A stretch of DNA of 56,905 nucleotides from Akkermansia sp. Lineage in GTDB: Bacteria; Verrucomicrobiota; Verrucomicrobiia; Verrucomicrobiales; Akkermansiaceae. Every line of letters begins with the position of its first letter. Position 1 is the first letter of the stretch. A program made the translations under genes and the position numbers. Of this stretch, positions 55,613-56,905 are shown piece after piece. The DNA lies in assembly GCA_017477935.1 (NCBI GenBank), contig JAFVIC010000024.1, forward strand, positions 1 through 56,905. Direction: 5' to 3'. A model generated the notes under the pieces. It searched no databases. It saw only the letters and a list, made by a program, of their open reading frames with translations, and had not been told where the DNA came from.

Positions 55613-56413
55613 TCAATAATCAGTGGGTTTGCCGTTGCGCTGCTGCAGGCCTTTGTACATGTTGGTGTACATGATTTTTCCCTGCCGTGTGTTACGGCCG
55701 GGTTCAATCCAGCTGGGTACGTAGTCGTTCCACTTCTTGCCGCTTTTGACAAGAGCCCAGTGCTCCACCGGCAGGTTGTGCTCCAAGGGGTAAATCCAGT
55801 TGAGCATGGCGGTGGTAGCGGCGCGATCCTGCCAGTTTTCACCCTCCAGGTCGGCCTGTGTGTAGGCTGTGAGCCGGCCGTTGCGGCGCCAGGCATCGAG
55901 GGTGACGGCCTGTGGCCAGCTGCTGCCGGTGGCGCAGACGTACACACAGTTGTGCTCGGAGCCCTCGCCGGCATCGCGCACGTTGCAGCCGAGGGTGAAG
56001 TAGCTGAGCTTGCGGCGGCGTAACTCGCGGTAAAGGTCGTGCTGGTAGTGCCAGCAGAGCCCGCGCTCGCGGATGTTGAAGGGGGCGTTGACCAGGCGGT
56101 TGTTCATCCAGGCCGGCCAGAGCAGGGGATTGTACTGCCGGGCTATACTGACGGCGGCTTTTTGCGCGGTGTCGGAAAGCCACGCTGCCTCTTCCCTGGC
56201 AGCGGGCAGGCAGCGCTGCTCTGCAGGCAGCAGCGCCAGAAGTTGCTCGGTAAGCTCGGTGCGCTGCGCAACCACCGGGGCAGTGGTGATATATTGCGGC
56301 AGCGGGGCGCGCTGGCAGGCGGGTAACAGTACCGCCGCGGCCAGCGCTATGCTGAGCGTGGCCAAAGCAGAGGAAATGTCGGATTCCGGGTTCGTGGAGA
56401 GAATGCGTGCCAT
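55613..56413 (-). CDS. Lipoprotein with transglutaminase-like cysteine-protease fold
   Basis: 266 residues. The lipobox LLPAC gives a lipidated Cys near residue 33. A candidate catalytic triad is visible: Cys in RERGLCWHYQHDLYREL, His in GSEHNCVYVC and Asp in VTLDAWRRNGRL, the order and spacing seen in bacterial transglutaminase-like cysteine peptidases. The middle section around PLLWPAWMNNRLVNAP is typical of a small lipoprotein family with this triad. It lies upstream of module A on the same strand but about 280 bases away. The substrate is unknown. Confidence 0.65.
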   Translation of the reverse strand: MARILSTNPESDISSALATLSIALAAAVLLPACQRAPLPQYITTAPVVAQRTELTEQLLALLPAEQRCLPAAREEAAWLSDTAQKAAVSIARQYNPLLWPAWMNNRLVNAPFNIRERGLCWHYQHDLYRELRRRKLSYFTLGCNVRDAGEGSEHNCVYVCATGSSWPQAVTLDAWRRNGRLTAYTQADLEGENWQDRAATTAMLNWIYPLEHNLPVEHWALVKSGKKWNDYVPSWIEPGRNTRQGKIMYTNMYKGLQQRNGKPTDY

Positions 56414-56483
56414 GTTGTGCGGCGCATTCTGTCACACCGCCCCGTAAATTGCAAGTGGAATCTCTGCCAGTCATGACATAACA

Positions 56484-56905
56484 CTGCCGTCGCGTCAGCG
56501 ACGGCAATTTCAATATTGCCGCAGGCAATAATTTCAATGGTGGCGCAGTCACCAATTTCACTGCGAGCAACGCGAGCAATTTCACCGACTGCTCAGGCAG
56601 TCGATTAGTTGCTATCGTTGTCGGCCGCCGGTGCGGCCGGTGAAATAGTGCTGCCGTCGCGCCGGCGACGGCAATTTCAATATTGCCGCAGGCAATAATT
56701 TCAATGGTGGCGCAGCCACCAATTTCACTGCGAGCAACGCGAGCAATTTCACCGACTGCTCAAGCAGTCGATTAGTTTCTCTCTTTGTCGTCCGCAGGTG
56801 CGGCCGGTGAAATTGTGGGCGTATCGCCCACAGTGAAATTATGCCCCCTTCGGGTGCATATTGAAATTGGTGGTTACACCACCAATGAAATTGACTCGCT
56901 GTGCA
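56484..56905. repeat. Array of small hairpins with ATTTCA/TGAAAT spacers
   Basis: The region repeats with a 167-base period (56484 and 56651 start the two copies) and is cut by the window end. Each copy is a chain of different short palindromes, each followed by the same spacer: GCCGTCGC/GCGACGGC, TATTGCC/GGCAATA, TGGTGGC/GTCACCA, a direct repeat GCGAGCAA, GACTGC/GCAGTC, then CGGCCGC/GCGGCCG. Spacers read ATTTCA in the first part and TGAAAT after the centre; three further hairpins follow in the second copy (56814-56832, 56841-56859, 56866-56886). No open frame of note is present. Stem differences between copies mostly keep pairing. Confidence 0.9.

Noticed and set aside
56484..56905. CRISPR array at the window end
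   Set aside because: The constant parts are only 6-7 bases and the variable parts are palindromes; no cas gene is near.

Overview
The window looks like a contig from a gut-type Verrucomicrobiota, most likely an Akkermansia-like member of Akkermansiaceae. The reasons are moderately high GC genes, many short secreted proteins with Akkermansia-style architectures, an exosortase with its EpsI partner, almost no Shine-Dalgarno sequences, and promoters close to TTGACA or TTGCAA, a 17-18 base spacer and TAGAAT. Several genes appear to be leaderless. The taxonomic call is inference from protein style, not from a marker gene. I saw no rRNA, tRNA or CRISPR array. Bases 1 to about 398 are a low-GC ABC-F ATPase fragment of Firmicutes style, joined abruptly to the rest; this may be an assembly chimera.

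Layout. 0.4-10.4 kb: secreted EF-hand protein, leuB, riboflavin synthase with a putative Na+/H+ antiporter, an RRM RNA-binding protein, a zinc-ribbon/TPM membrane protein with an ankyrin partner, and a Wzx-like flippase. 10.4-17.5 kb: an aromatic amino acid lyase of the tyrosine phenol-lyase type behind a perfect consensus promoter, a DUF4143 AAA ATPase bracketed by two near-identical 43-base palindromes, ppdK and holA. 17.5-30.1 kb: a lower-GC accessory and defence island. It holds a broken COG2865-type regulator with a slippable 10-base repeat, a membrane/coiled-coil protein resembling abortive-infection proteins, a DUF4268 nuclease-like protein, and a complete type I restriction-modification operon (hsdR-hsdM-hsdS-recombinase) facing inverted silent hsdS cassettes. 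30.2-38.9 kb: AMP-dependent ligase, secreted phosphatase, ppk, a GH16 glucanase gene broken by one amber codon, guaB and ispE. 38.9-41 kb: a two-gene Septu defence system (ptuA, ptuB). 41-47.2 kb: a PutA-like protein with a degenerate dehydrogenase active site, EpsI, exosortase and prs. 47.3-56.4 kb: a pentaheme cytochrome and a duplicated two-gene module (transglutaminase-like/discoidin protein plus thioredoxin-like protein), then a cysteine-protease-fold lipoprotein. 56.48-56.905 kb: a dense array of small DNA hairpins separated by ATTTCA or TGAAAT spacers, running off the end.

How the parts work together. The hsd operon and its silent cassettes form a phase-variable methylation and restriction switch: three inverted repeats allow exchange of two first and three second target-recognition domains, up to six specificities. 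With Septu, the DUF4268 protein and the Abi-like protein, the window carries several anti-phage modules. The most unusual non-coding structures are the palindromes around the DUF4143 ATPase and the terminal hairpin array; neither is explained by the genes nearby.
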